Part shown: positions 31,569 through 43,294 of the stretch, one piece after another
Numbering within the stretch: position 1 is the stretch's first letter
Layout: every line of letters starts with the position of its first letter
NCBI GenBank assembly: GCA_949825045.1
Contig: OX463810.1
Location: 31,940,201-32,004,200 of the forward strand
Direction: 5' to 3'
Source of the DNA: Argyresthia goedartella
Lineage: Eukaryota; Arthropoda; Insecta; Lepidoptera; Argyresthiidae
DNA length: 64,000 nucleotides
Notes under the pieces: model-generated
Told to the model about the DNA's origin: nothing
The model's database searches: none
What the model saw: the letters and a program-made list of their open reading frames with translations, nothing else
Position numbers and translations under genes: made by a program

Positions 31569-32268
31569 CTAGCGGGAACCTCCGCGGGATCCGAACCCGC
31601 TGAGACCTCCGTCGGCCTTGGAGTAACTCGGCTGCTGATACGCAACCGGCATATCAGACCGTATGAACATCAAGGGGTCCCAACCCGGATAATAGGCCCC
31701 TCGCTGTCCCGGTATCCGACCATACCGGACGGTGTACGGTGTGCCCGGCGCGCACCGTGGACGAATGGGGGAGAGCGGATCCAACCTGGGGCGCTCTAGG
31801 AATGGGGGCGACATCCGACTGTTCGCCTCCCTGTTCGCCTCCCAGAGCGACGGGCAGGGTGGCGCAGAAGGTGGTGGACTCCCAGCCTTCGCGCCACTCA
31901 TAGGTGCCATCTGACACCCGCCCGTAACACGCGGTGAGCCAGCGGCCCGAAGTCCTCGCTGACCGTGGACAGCGGCGACCGAACCCCGGCTATCCCGCAT
32001 GTTACCCCCCGCGCTGCCCCCTTCCCCTCGGGGGGGGTCCCGTCCGCGGGTACCCCAGTCACCCCGTTGGTGACTCCCGTTGCCCGGAGGGGGACTGGGT
32101 CCGGCCCTGGTTGGGCCCTGTGGCCGACCAACCTGAGTCCGACCCTGGTGACCGTCCGAAGGGCCTGACCGATTCAGGCCCAACACTATGTGGTGCTTGC
32201 CACCACAGCACTCACAGGGGAACGCGCGCGAGCACTCGCTCAGCGTGTGCGGCCCCAAACAACCGAAA
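31569..32268 (-). pseudogene. BEL-1 gag C-terminal zinc region and linker
   Basis: After the frameshift the reading continues as CFGCLGPHTLSEC and CECCGGKHH, the paired knuckles usual at the end of BEL gag, then a long Pro/Gly/Arg-rich linker. It ends in an in-frame TAG at 31569-31571. The same frame goes straight on into the protease (31523 onward), so this TAG is either a mutation or a read-through stop. Confidence 0.8.
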
Positions 32269-33367
32269 CAATCGGTGACGGAAGACTATCTACCCCGATC
32301 GCCTTAAATTTGGCGCAACTGGTCACGTCATGACCGGCACTGTCGCAGTGCACACAGCCGTCACCCGACGGCGCGGCATTCAAAACGCCAAAATGTTTCG
32401 ACCGCCCACCCCCCCGTGGGGGCGGGTGGCGCGGCCCCTCCCGCATCCGCGCGGGTTGGCGCTGCACACTGGCCTCCGTGTCCAGTGTGTCACATCGCCT
32501 ACATTCACCCTCCAAAAAATCCGTCAATTGGACGAGCGTGGGCAGTTCCGTGCTACTGCCCCCATGCAGCTGTTCAAACCGACTTTGAACAGCTGCAGGC
32601 AACCGTGACAAAACCATATACAAAACAATGTATGACCATTGGTCTACCGGAAGACCAAGGTTCTGAAGGGCCTTAGTGGCCGCCAGCACAGGGTTGAGCA
32701 CCTGTACTCGGATGTCAACATCCCGGGTTACTTTAGGGATGCTAAACAGCTTCCCCAGCTGCGCATCAACTAACCGCCGTTTGTGTTGGTAGCGGTCAAA
32801 CATTATGGACCTGGCTATCTCATAATTGCCCGCCGTGACCGTTAGGTGACCGACCAACTCCTTCGGTTCACCCCGCAGAACCATCAATAGTTGGGCCAAC
32901 TTGTAGGCGTTGTCCAGGTCGTCCCGACCGTGGACCAAACTATCAAATAAATTAATGAAGGCCGGCCACTCATCAATTGCCCCACTGAAGGCCGGAATCT
33001 CCAGGTGTGGCAGCCGTCCAACAACACCCTTCGGGGGTGGGTCTCCGTTAACCTCCCCACGGTCATTCCTTCGCGACCGCTTAATTTTCTCCGCGCGACG
33101 CTCGATGTCACCCAAGCATTCCATCGCTTGGCCAGCATCCGCGCAGAGCTGTTTCACTGCAGCCACCGAGGCTTCATCAGTAAGCCCGAGAGCTTCAGCC
33201 TCCGCAGCCAGCCGACACACCTTCCCGACGCGTGTCATTGCGTCCTCCACACGCTTGAGCAGGACATCATCCATATCTGGTCGCTCCACATACTTATGAG
33301 TATGGGCGGGCCATCTCATTTCCTCCTGGACACCATGCCGCAGCACCGTCAAGGGCGAAGGCGCCAT
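32240..33367 (-). pseudogene. BEL-1 gag, N-terminal part
   Basis: The frame starts at a true ATG (MAPSPLTVLRHG). It holds the gag region of BEL/Pao polyproteins (DUF1759-like, around LPHLEIPAFSGAIDEWPAFI and YKLAQLLMVLRGEPKELV) and ends in a zinc knuckle CVHCDSAGHDVTSC (CX2CX4HX4C). Reading is lost by a frameshift near 32270; the next frame carries the following knuckle. It would package element RNA. The leader from 33368 to 34041 has no ORF of note. Confidence 0.9.
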
Positions 33368-34041
33368 GTTGACCGATTTAATAGATTCTGGTCTTATACT
33401 TCACTACCGAACTAAGTATAGCCAGAGACCAGCACTTGCCCGTCAGCGCTGGGCACAGAAATTAAAACTAAGGCAACCACTAAAACAATTAAATCCTAAA
33501 AAATATTTAATATGGTCGCCCTGTGGACATACACCTTATAACTATACACTCTAAATCAATTAGAGAATGCCACCATAAAGCACAATAAAAAATAACACAC
33601 AAAAATTTATTATAAGAAAAAAGGCTATTTTTAATATAATGGAGGTAGCCGTGAACCTTCTAGAAGTGGCCCCTCCGATATGACCCACACTTCTACTGAG
33701 GTCAGCAAAATCAGCTTAATACCCCTTAAATAGCCTGACCCTGCTCTGTAATCCGAAATAACACTGCAATGCTATAGTCCGACCGAATGACTGTTTCTTA
33801 TGCACACCGAGTAGTTTCCGACTACAAATTTATAATAATTGTTAACTAAATCGTCAATTATACGTTCACTAACCAAAAATGAACCTAAATTGTGGTATAC
33901 CGACCACACGACTCACTCACAAAATGGTTGCCGACCAATCTGAGGTATCCACCCTCTCCCAGCTACAATGTGGCAAAAAAACAACCCTACAACCGTCCGT
34001 GAATCGATTTCCCACTAGGAAACCACGCTCTGCTACCAAAA

Positions 34042-34555
34042 TGATTAATTCCACGCCTTAACCGAAAGGGCGTGGAATCTTGGTAGGGTTGTTTTTCACC
34101 AGGAATGTCACAAAGCAGTACTGACCTTTGACGCCGTGGACCGGAATTCGAAAGCTCAATTCGAGGCAGGAGTACGGGATGAGGAACACGAGGGTGGGGT
34201 GTGATGGGAGTCGAATCTTACTGCTGTCGTAGTCCGCCGCCGGTGCCGTCGTGATGCCACGTATCCGACCACATGGGTCGCTATCCGAACGCGATGAATT
34301 GGGGACCGAACCACTTCAACCTCTCACAGTACGAAGCACTCACTCCGATGGCGTGAAATCTACTTATTTCCCGACGATTGTTACGATATTATTATAATTA
34401 ACATTCCGACAAGGCCCGAATACCTGACGCCGAAATTTTTCTCTCTAACTCGTCATCTCGTTTCTATACAAGTGACAGCTAGTGATGTCCCGATCACTCG
34501 CGGTCGATCCGCGCAACGAAAAAACCGGTGCGTTCCGAAGCATAAATATTAAACA
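34042..34555 (-). repeat. 5' LTR of BEL-1
   Basis: 514 bp. Differs from the 3' LTR by a roughly 16-bp gap near 34438 and a few substitutions, so BEL-1 is older than either Gypsy insertion. Confidence 0.92.
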
Positions 34556-34560
34556 AGCTT

Positions 34561-35310
34561 TAGGTTTTGTTTACAGCAGAACAATAAGATCTTGGTTTCG
34601 TCGTCTTCATACCCCGCGGCTAAAAAGTACGCAAAGTATAATACGAGGTATTACGACGCTGCCAGACTTTGTAAATTCAGTAATATCGACGCCCCGGAAA
34701 TTCCGTCTTGCTCTATGCAAAGTGTCTTTAACCGATCGAAAACACGGAAATGAGACCTTGATCAGAAACTTCATTTTCATTCATGTGTGAAAGACATGCT
34801 CTTTCATAGTTTTGTTTCACGGATTTCATATCTTGACAAACATTGTCCTTCGCCTTGTCAATAACTACATCTCACATAATTTTGTCAGGATCTGCTTCGC
34901 ATACATGTTGACTTTCTCGAATTACTGCATCGTTTTCTTGTTTCACTGTTATGGATGTACTGCACTCCTCCCGTATATTACCTACATCTCCAAAATGAGG
35001 TTCCGTTTTTGTTGTTGGAGTCTGTGTGTTGGATAGTTGTACTTGTACTCGCGGTATATGCAGGCTTTTTTATTTTTTGTGCTTTTAATATATATTGAAG
35101 AGAAGAGAGGGAAATGAAATATTCTTTAAGTTTCATAAATGATGGTAAACAGCAGTCACTTTCATAGAACTAGTGTAGAAGTAAAATCTTGGGATAAGGT
35201 GCCAAAGCGGATTCCAGGCTCTTTTATAATGTTGAAACACGTGCCTATTTATTACGATGGTATAATATAATGCCGATGGAATGATTTCATGCTATTTTAC
35301 TAACAAGACT
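34561..35310. other. No gene recognised
   Basis: A moderately GC-balanced stretch then AT-rich DNA. Short open frames at 34482-34790 and 34812-35036 show no domain. I see no RNA gene or terminal repeats. Confidence 0.5.
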
Positions 35311-35319
35311 AACATGCCA

Positions 35320-35585
35320 TTCTGAGATTAAGTTCATTTGCGATCTAGTTATTTTGCAATTAGGGCATTTTAAGATCTATACCTTCTGCGGGGTGGTCTT
35401 TTTGCGAACAAGTAATTTTGATAGTAAGCCGTTTTGATATTCAGACTTTATGCTTTGTGGTCGTTTTACTAGAAAGTCATTACGAGATAAAGGCTTTTTG
35501 CAGATGTGGCCGTTTTGCGATCAAGTCTTTATGTGGTTCTGGTCGTTTTGAGAATCCAGTCGTTTTGATACCGACCCGTTTGAAT
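35320..35585. repeat. Degenerate 16-17-bp tandem repeat
   Basis: A run of about 15 units resembling AGTCGTTTTGCGATCA: for example AGTTATTTTGCAATT, AGCCGTTTTGATATTC, GGTCGTTTTACTAGAA, GGCCGTTTTGCGATCA, GGTCGTTTTGAGAATCC. The pattern is diverged but phased. It abuts the dispersed repeat at 35636. Confidence 0.65.
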
Positions 35586-35635
35586 CTGCTGAGAAATATT
35601 CACTTTTTTTTGTAAGCTGAATAATATGAAACATA

Positions 35636-35975
35636 ATGTGTACAAAATCTCATATCCCTAGGTTCAGCCGTTGCCGAGGTACAGAAAACCCTCAAACGTT
35701 ACCCCAGCAGAAAAATGAATAACTGTTCCTTTAAAAGGCACAAATTTCCCACTTCGGGGTCGGGCACATTTTTGCACAAATATAAGCTACCTACTCTTTA
35801 ACTTTCACTGAGCTAGGTCTCTTTTAAAAAAAAAGCAAGGAAAACGTTCTCTCAGCAGAGTGAATGTGTTTTTCGAATTTATCTCTAAATCCCGTGGGAG
35901 CACCAATTTCATATTTCGGGCACAAATTTTTCTCACAGAGCACTAATTAAGTGCCTATTCAGAATTTCGAAACCC
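35636..35975 (-). repeat. Dispersed repeat, copy 2 (inverted)
   Basis: Reverse-complement match to 995-1296, about 85-90% identical by eye, with a short extra segment near 35730-35765. Confidence 0.7.
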
Positions 35976-36095
35976 TTTTTTGCTGGAAGTACGCTCAAGA
36001 CGGGAACCGAACCTAGGTGTACTTCAACAGCAACAATCAATATGACAATATGACAGTGGATGCTGAGGTAGTACAATTCCAACTTTATTTATAAC

Positions 36096-36346
36096 ACGAT
36101 CCGAATGGTCGAGACGGCAGTGACCCTGCCTACGAAGCCAAGGGTCCCGGGTTCGAGTCCCGGTGGGGCCAAATATTTGTTTGATGAGAATGGATGTTTA
36201 TACCCTAGTCATGGTTGTTCATCTATCTAAGTATAATATTTATCTATATAAGTATGGGTATCGTTGTCTAGTACCCAAGATACAGGGAATCCTAATTTGG
36301 GGCTAGATCAATGTGTGGAAATAGTGTCCAAGGTATTATTAGATAT
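36096..36346 (+). mobile_element. tRNA-derived SINE
   Basis: A tRNA-like head (about 36096-36170) carries a box B GGTTCGAGTCC at 36150-36160 and a box A-like AATGGTCGAGACGG at about 36104. The tail contains TCTATATAAGTATGGGTATCGT, then TTTGGGGCTAGATCAATGTG, a 3' sequence I associate with common lepidopteran SINEs. It ends in a TATA-type microsatellite. RNA polymerase III would transcribe it. It is not a working tRNA gene: the cloverleaf is degraded and fused to the tail. Confidence 0.75.
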
Positions 36347-36365
36347 ATATATAAATATATATATA

Positions 36366-37345
36366 TACAGGGTTACAGGAAAAGTCGACCTAGATCCGTT
36401 AAGGGCGTGTAGTACACATAATTTCTAAATGATTTCACTACGGAACCCCCCATCCTAAACTTAACCGTTTTCGAGATATTCGAGTTTTTTTTTTATGAAA
36501 ATGCCCAATTTTTCGGCTATTAACTTGAATATTTAGTTTTTTTTTACTCTAATGATTATTTTTTGGTTTTTTACATGAAAAATGAGATGCTTAATGACCT
36601 CAATGACTAAAATTGTACATAAGTTAACTAAATAGGTCATTGTAGACGATCGTAACTTAAGAAAATAAGTACAAATTATAAAAAAAAAAAAACTTTTCTG
36701 GATATCTCAAAAAATTATTATGGCACTTGCTCTGCAGATGTGCTTAAAACATCTACATTTATCAACTATCCAACGAGGTATAACAACCTAGGGTTGTATT
36801 TAAACTCATAGAAAAAAACATAGTTGAAAAGGTTCAGGTAGTAGGTCTAACGGGTCCCTCGGCTATTGAACTTCAAGTTAATCCGGTGCGTGTGAGCGAG
36901 ACAACTTACGATTTATGCAGGTGAGAGTGAGAAAAATAATGTGCAAAAACAAGTTTGGGGATACAACATGCCCATTGTTTTGTATTTGGTTGTTTGTTTG
37001 CTTGCCATCCATTTTAGTCTGCTCATGCGATTCGTCCATGGTAGATGCGAATTATTGTGCTTTCGGATTCCCACACGACTTGGCTTTGTTTCTGGACTGA
37101 TTTTTCTAACTGTAACTACTGTTCTTGTTTACTGGACTCTGATTTGTGCTTGTGATACTGGACTGTTGAAAATGGCAACGTACTCGAACGAAGAATATGC
37201 GGATATGCTTATCTGCTACGGATACTGCAATCGACGCTATCCCGACCGTCGAGTACCTATGTGAGCGTTTTCGACGGAGTTTACCGACGACTTCGTGAAA
37301 CTGGCTCTGTTTCGCGACGACCGACGACGGACCGTCAGTTATAAC
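36366..37345 (+). pseudogene. DUF4817-type transposon relic
   Basis: The left end CAGGGTTACAGGAAAAG (36367) and CCGTTTTCGAGATATTCGAG (36467) resemble the 5' ends of insect elements coding DUF4817 helix-turn-helix proteins. At about 37172 an ATG opens MATYSNEEYADMLICYGYCN, then (part lost) RYPDRRVP, then in another frame VYRRLRETGSVSRRPTTD, the usual order of that N-terminal domain. The rest of the protein is missing and there is a frameshift near 37262. Family memory only; superfamily uncertain. Confidence 0.6.
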
Positions 37346-37750
37346 TGCAGTCTTAACTGAACAGTCAAACTGTGCAGTTAAAACGTATGTGTGTAGACAA
37401 AACTGAGAACTGTTCAGTTGAACTGACAATCTAATCGAAATAACATTAGAAAAAACTACAGTGCAAACTGTGAAGTTAAAACTGAAGGTGTGTTCATTTC
37501 ATTTCATTTTTTTAACTAATGGCAATCTGTCCTGCTATTGCCAGACAATTTCTGCCAGTATCATGTAGTGGAGGCACATGTGAAGAGACGCGGGGCAAAT
37601 CTTAAATTGGCTGAATACATTTTAGTAGGTGTCTATCCGAAATAAAGTTTTACATTATCGGTTAGTTCCATGCAATATATACATAACACACACAAAATAA
37701 ACTAAGGGACAACACAATAACATAAAGGGAAGGAAGGGGATACATATCTA

Positions 37751-40700
37751 TTATAATTTTATTTTGTTAATATGGATAAATTTAGCTAATAAAAATACTA
37801 TCTTTGGGTTGGGGAATAGAGAAAGAAGGTGGCGAATATTAGTAGGGATAGGGAGACCGATTGAGGGTATTAGGGAGTACAAGGAATCAAGGCCATAAAT
37901 GGGGCAGTTAAATAAAATATGGTCAACAGACCCATCCTCAAGACCGCACTCGCAAATGGAGGAATCTCTGATTTTTATCTTCTTTAAAAACACTGGAGAA
38001 CAGCAGTGACCTAAGCGTATACTGCATTAAATTGTCACTAATATCTTTGGTAGTTTTTTAAAATTGAAAAACCATGGTTTGCTTGGAATACTTGGCTGAA
38101 TTGAAGCGTAAAAAGCTCCTTTATTTCGACTTGATTCATGCCACACATCTGACCAAGTCTTCTGAAGATCTTTACCAGGAATGCTGAGCAAGTCATAACA
38201 GTGGTTAGAGAAGTACTTTCGATTACTGTTATTATCTAAGGCCGCACGTTTAGCCAACTCATCAACGTGATCATTACCAATAATGCCAGAATGACTAGGG
38301 ATCCAAACCAAAATTACAGCAAAATTTTTTTGGGAACATTTATAAAGGATATTTTTGATTTCCATAATAATATTACTTTGCACTTTTGATTTAAATTGGT
38401 TTTGTTGTAGGGCTTGTAAGCAACTTTTGGAGTCCGAAATTATTAAAGATTGTCTTATATTATGGGATTCAATAAACGAGCAAGCTTCCAAGATCGCAAG
38501 GCATTCTCCTGTGTACACTGAGCTTTGAGGCGGGCTCTGAAGTTTAATTTCTATTTTAGAATTTTTAAAGTATACTGCGAAACCAGTCGGAACAGTCTCT
38601 TCCAGCCTGGAGGCGTCAGTATAAAAATATTGCCAGTCTTCCCATCTTGATCTTAAAACCGAGTTGAAGGACGAGTTTGCTAAAGGAGAACCTTTTACAA
38701 TATTAAGATCCAAAATAATTTTCGGAGTGAAGAGGACAGTTGGCAGGGGGAAACAATATAATGGTAATTTATCCTTTCGGATGATTGGGCAGGAGTCCTC
38801 GATGTTTTTAAGCTTTCGGAAACTATTGAGAATAAGAGGAGGACTCTTACATTTCCAATATTCATTACGAATATTGCAAATATTATTGAGGGATTCTAAT
38901 TTAAAAAAAGAGGATGATTTGAGAATAAATAAGCCCTATATATAAACCGGTCAGAGAGATATTGTCTCCTTAGAATCAAAGAAGGATCTCCGCACTCCAC
39001 CTGTAAGGCATTTATAGGAGATGATTTCATGCATCCAGTTATAATTCTAAGTGCCTTAGATTGGATACCATCCAATTTGCAAAGAGCCAGTTTACTACAA
39101 GGTTCTAAAAGATAGGATCCATAGTCAAGTACACTCCTAATGAGGGCATTATACATCAATTTCAGAGTAAATGGGTGGGCACCCCACCATACCCCAGAGA
39201 GAACTCGAAGAATATTTATTGTCTTTTCGCATTTATTAACAATATAATTTAGATGAACGGAACCAGATAATTTTGAGTCTAGGAATACGCCTAAGAATTT
39301 TACAGAATTACGAACAGGGATAGAGGAATTGTTTATTTTTAAATCTATGTCAGTAATGCCCCTCTTCCTAGAAAACACTACCACAGTGCTCTTAGAAGCT
39401 GATAGATTGAGACCATTGGATAGCAGCCAAGCAATCAATGAGTTGAGAGAGACTTGCATTGACTCCCCAGCATCTTCAACACTTGAGCTAGGAATGTACA
39501 GACACAGATCGTCAGCATATTGTAAATTTTGGCAATCGTTATTTAGGGAAGTATGAAGAGAAGCAGTATAAATATTATATAGTAGAGGACTGAGAACAGA
39601 TCCCTGGGGGAGGCCTCTCCACACCGTACGGGGTTCAAAGCTCTCGCCAGGGATACGAAGTGAGATTGATCTGGACATAAGCAGACTGCAAATGCAGTTT
39701 CTCATTCTTACAGGGATGTTCAGCTGTTGTAACTTGTACCTGAGCACTGAAAGAAGTACATTGTCATAAGCAGCAGATATGTCCAAGAACACAGCTAGGA
39801 CAGATTGTTTTTTGGAGAAAGCTAGCCGAACATCAGTGATGAATATGCTAAGACTATCAGATGTACTGTAGCCTTTGCGAAAACCAAATGGAGATTGAGC
39901 AAGGATACCCTTAGACTCCACAAACCACTCCAATCGATTCTTAATGAGATGCTCTAGGGTTTTTGCCAAGACCGAAGACAGGGCTATAGGTCTATAATGA
40001 TCAGCTACATCCGGGGACTTACCGGGTTTCAGAAGGGGGATAACGATTTGTTCCTTCCAAGAGTCTGGAACATAACCTGTATTATAAAAAATGTTCACAA
40101 GTTTTAACAGATACTCTAAATCTGGCAGGCCTGCATTTGTTAGAAATGAATATGGGAATCCATCCATCCCAGGGGCTGAGTCGCGGACATGGGATAATAC
40201 TGATTGAAGTTCTGCAATGGAAAATGAAGCATCCAAAGGGTCATTGATAGTAGGTAATGTATGGGAATTGCAAGATTCCTCTAGGAGAGGGACATAGTCA
40301 GGAGCCAATTTATTAAGGAAATTTATAGCAATATGATGGGGGATGCGGGGAGAGTTATGATGAACACAACCCTTTCTATACCTGTTAATATAATGCCAAA
40401 CCAAACTAGCTGGAGTTGATGGAGAAAGAGTGGAACAAAATCGTTTCCACCCCTGGTATTTTTTCTTTCTAAAGAGACGTCTGGATCTAGCCACTATTTT
40501 ACGATAACTAACTAGGTTATCAACGGTCATAGCAGATATGTAGATTACTTCAGCATTATTGCGAGCTTTGATTATTTCTGTACACTCTCTATCCCACCAT
40601 GGTGGAGAAGATACTTTTTCAGAAGCCGAGTTCTTAAGCGGGATTGATTCATCAGCAGCAGATGATATAGCGTTAGTGAATTGAGAGTAGCAATCAACAG

Positions 40701-41478
40701 CATTGCCCTCATGAACATCAGGAAGAGAGCTGGTGAGTAGGCTAAGTTTATCAGAATAACCATCCCAGTTGGCTTGAGACACACGGTACTTTAATAAGGG
40801 GTTGAAGTCCCTGTGGGGGATGGATGACGAAGGAATGGTCATTTTTAATGGGAAGTGGTCACTACCATGTGTAAGGTTCAACCTATGCCAGAAGATCAGG
40901 GAAGCCAGGTCTGGGGAACATAGTGACAAGTCAACACAGCTTTTGTTTTGATTTGGGGGAGTTAATCGTGTAGCTGAACCATCATTCAGCAAACATAGGT
41001 TTAAATCATCAAAGAGATCTACCAGGGCCCTACCAAAACTGTCGTTGCGAGGGGAACCCCAAGCCGAGTGATGGCCATCAAAGTCACCTAATATTAGATA
41101 AGGGGGGGTTAAAACCGAAAATATACGTCTTAAATCTGGAAGAAAGGTTAGATTAGGATGAGGGGTATATATGGAAAGAATAGAAATACCTTGAACAACA
41201 ACGCCTACTACACTAATTTCATTGTTATGGGGGGGAATAGGAATTGAAATAGGACAGACACAATTATTTACAAATAGGGCTGAACCGCCCCCACTGCCAT
41301 CCTGCCTATCATCTCGGAAAGAGCAATAGCCGCGCAGGTTAAAGCGTCTTCCTGGCTTAAGTCAGGTCTCCGTGATGACAAAGACAAGAGGGGAATGTTT
41401 ATTTATTAAAAAAAATATGTCATTTATTTTTAATTCAACGCTTCTCGCGTTCCATTGAAGAATAGCCAGTGGAGCCAT
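37751..41478 (-). pseudogene. Jockey-type LINE ORF2 (endonuclease, RT, RNase H), three lesions
   Basis: ORF2 starts at the ATG at 41478 (MAPLAILQWNARSVE), an APE-type endonuclease start. A TGA at about 41373 replaces the Trp of the ETWLKPG motif. The endonuclease continues (DFDGHHSAWGS), then RT (FLDISAAYDNV, GLPQGSVLSPLLYN, QYADDLCLYI). One extra T in a T run near 38900 shifts the frame into the RNase H (YTDASR, GECLAILEA, SDSKSCLQAL, IPSHSGIIGNDHVDELA). A TAA near 38018 precedes the C-terminal CECGLEDGSVDHILFNC motif. Nicks target DNA and reverse transcribes element RNA in intact relatives. Recently dead. Confidence 0.93.
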
Positions 41479-42862
41479 TGAAACGGTTTACAAATGAGAG
41501 GAGTTGTGAAGCTACGTGGTCTGGTATAGAATTGTTACTGGAAATCATTGAGGTGAGGAGTGACAGCAGTAATGATATAACATTATCTGCTGGAGAGGAC
41601 TGAGTTTGAGATTGGCTTTGTAAAGCACAACCATTCTGTGGTTCGGGGATTGTGAAAGAGTTAATAATGTTCTGATGAGATATCTTGTCATACCCGGACG
41701 GGGTGAATTTATTAGGTTTTGGGGATTTGAAGATAGTTTTTCTGTAGCCCGAAGAAGGAGCAGAGAAAGGTGGAGAAGACTGGGTTTGGTAAGTTTGGGA
41801 GGCTGATACCTCCGCATAGGACCTGTATGGAGAAGGGAAGCATTTAGATGATTCTTCATAAGATATGTTCTTCTCTGCCATAATAGTTTTAATGTTCTTT
41901 TGTCTTAATTGCTCCGGACAATCTTTACTTGTGGCCAAGTGATTGCCACAGCAAAAGAGACAAGATGGGTTCTTGTTGCATGAATCAGTAGTATGGTTTT
42001 CACCGCATTTCGAGCACCTAGGCTTGGACCTGCACTTTGGTTTTGTGTGCCCATATCGGCAGCAGTTAAAGCATTGGACTGTGGGGTATTGATACAGTTT
42101 CACAGGTAAGGATGTATAACAAGCAAAAACTCTAGTAGGGAGCACTTGCCCATCAAAGGTGGCTATGACCGATTGGGTAGGTTTCCATTCCGATATATCC
42201 TGAGAAGTAACCTTCCGGTTAATTCTTCGGACCTTCAGTATTTTTCCTATTCCATCGGGGACTTGAATGTTTAGTAGGACCTCTTCATCAGTCCAGTCCT
42301 GCGGGACATCTCTTATTACACCCATGCGGGTGATATTATAGATGGGAATGCTGGCAATATATCCTTTGTCAAATAGTTTGGTACAGATCAGGAAGCAGTT
42401 AGCTTGCTCTGGTTTAGTGAACTCCACAGAGACTCTATTTCTCCCAACCCGCTTGATCCCATCAGGTTTGATACCAATAGTGTTACTGTTCATGAGAAAC
42501 TTTCCGAACCTGACCGGGTGCATGGTAGATCCAGAACGTTCATCAGTATCGGATCGGGATACATGAACCAGGAAGGGAGCTTTATCGGAGGTCGAGTACC
42601 TCATTCTGCCAGTGCTTTTATGAATCTTATTTAGTGGTGTTGATTTTTCGATTGCACTCGGGTCTTCAACACGGGGGCGCTTAAGTTTCTTAGCCTGCCC
42701 ATCACAAGCAATGTCCTCTGAGCCAGATGAAGATTTGTAATAAATATTATCGCTCACGGGCGAGAAGAGCGGAGCAGGGGGAGATGAGGCGTTGGAGGAC
42801 CCATCGAATAACTCCTGGGAAGCTTCATTTTTGTCAGGGGGTTCAGGCTCAATTTCATCCAT
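41435..42862 (-). CDS. Jockey-type LINE ORF1 protein (475 aa)
   Basis: An RNA-binding, gag-like protein of the LINE ribonucleoprotein. Residues about 95-260 form the region before the knuckles (VHVSRSDTDERSG, NCFLICTKLF). Three zinc knuckles follow: CFNCCRYGHTKPKC, CSKCGENHTTDSC and CLFCCGNHLATSKDC, the triple set typical of Jockey-type ORF1. A Ser/Pro/Gln-rich tail ends the protein. The ATG at 42862 is the first in a long frame. It overlaps the ORF2 start by 44 nt. Frame intact. Confidence 0.93.
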   Translation of the reverse strand: MDEIEPEPPDKNEASQELFDGSSNASSPPAPLFSPVSDNIYYKSSSGSEDIACDGQAKKLKRPRVEDPSAIEKSTPLNKIHKSTGRMRYSTSDKAPFLVHVSRSDTDERSGSTMHPVRFGKFLMNSNTIGIKPDGIKRVGRNRVSVEFTKPEQANCFLICTKLFDKGYIASIPIYNITRMGVIRDVPQDWTDEEVLLNIQVPDGIGKILKVRRINRKVTSQDISEWKPTQSVIATFDGQVLPTRVFACYTSLPVKLYQYPTVQCFNCCRYGHTKPKCRSKPRCSKCGENHTTDSCNKNPSCLFCCGNHLATSKDCPEQLRQKNIKTIMAEKNISYEESSKCFPSPYRSYAEVSASQTYQTQSSPPFSAPSSGYRKTIFKSPKPNKFTPSGYDKISHQNIINSFTIPEPQNGCALQSQSQTQSSPADNVISLLLSLLTSMISSNNSIPDHVASQLLSFVNRFNGSTGYSSMEREKR

Positions 42863-43294
42863 GATTAAGGAATGTTACATCCCCAAACACGGAAGAAAAA
42901 ACAAACACTGTGTACCACTTACCAAGTAGAAAGGCCAAAAACAACAAGACAAACAATAACACAGGACAATCACAAGATATACAGATACTAAAAAGTACTA
43001 ATTTCGAGCGGAAATCGGCAAAAGAAACTAAATTTTCAATTCTCCAATGTGCTCACCAACAACACTTTCTAGCGAAAACTGAAGGTGTGTTGTGTAGCAA
43101 AAAACTGCGCAGGTGTCAGTTTTGCACAGAGCAATATAAGTAGGTAATATGAAATAGAGTGCCCTCTCCCGGGACTTTTATGCATGACAAGGTTGAAGCG
43201 CCATCTCGTTTTTAAAGTAAAAACGATTTTATATATCCATACGTATAGATAGGTATGTATCCATATCTCGTTACCTACCTAGGTATTTTCCAGT

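Larger units (their letters stand above)
25247..34555 (-). mobile_element. BEL/Pao LTR retrotransposon (BEL-1), decayed, with nested insertion
   Basis: LTRs at 25247-25776 (530 bp) and 34042-34555 (514 bp) start TGATTAATT and end TTAAACA; the left one has about 16 extra bases. An exact 5-bp target duplication AGCTT lies at 25242-25246 and 34556-34560. A primer-binding-like TGGTAGCAGAGC follows the 5' LTR on the minus strand. The coding region runs minus: gag, protease, RT, RNase H, integrase, DUF5641. It is broken by at least three frameshifts, one in-frame TAG and a 1.9-kb insertion, so it is dead. Confidence 0.93.
37495..43074 (-). mobile_element. Near-full-length Jockey-type LINE (5.6 kb)
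   Basis: Flanked by a 17-bp target duplication AAAACTGAAGGTGTGTT at 37478-37494 and 43075-43091. On the minus strand: a 5' UTR of about 210 bp, ORF1 (42862-41435), ORF2 (41478 to about 37751) and a 3' UTR ending in an A-rich AAATGAAATGAAATG tail at 37495. Only three lesions are visible in ORF2. ORF1 with three knuckles and ORF2 with endonuclease, RT and RNase H fit the Jockey superfamily. Confidence 0.92.
37366..43135. repeat. 98-bp direct repeat rich in ACTG/CAGT, split by the Jockey-type LINE
   Basis: CAAACTGTGCAGTTAAAAC at 37366-37384 recurs as CAAACTGTGAAGTTAAAAC at 37464-37482, and the following unit continues after the LINE at 43075-43135 (GTGTAGCAAAAAACTG against GTGTAGACAAAACTG). The LINE landed inside the second unit. 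Confidence 0.65.

Noticed and set aside
31554..32278. Several plus-strand frames rich in Arg, Gly and Pro
   Set aside because: Shadows of the GC-rich gag linker of BEL-1 on the minus strand.
34482..34790. 102-residue plus frame running out of the BEL-1 LTR
   Set aside because: Starts inside the LTR and shows no recognisable domain; likely chance.
36096..36172. Functional tRNA gene
   Set aside because: Box B is good, but the stems do not form a clean cloverleaf and a SINE tail follows directly.
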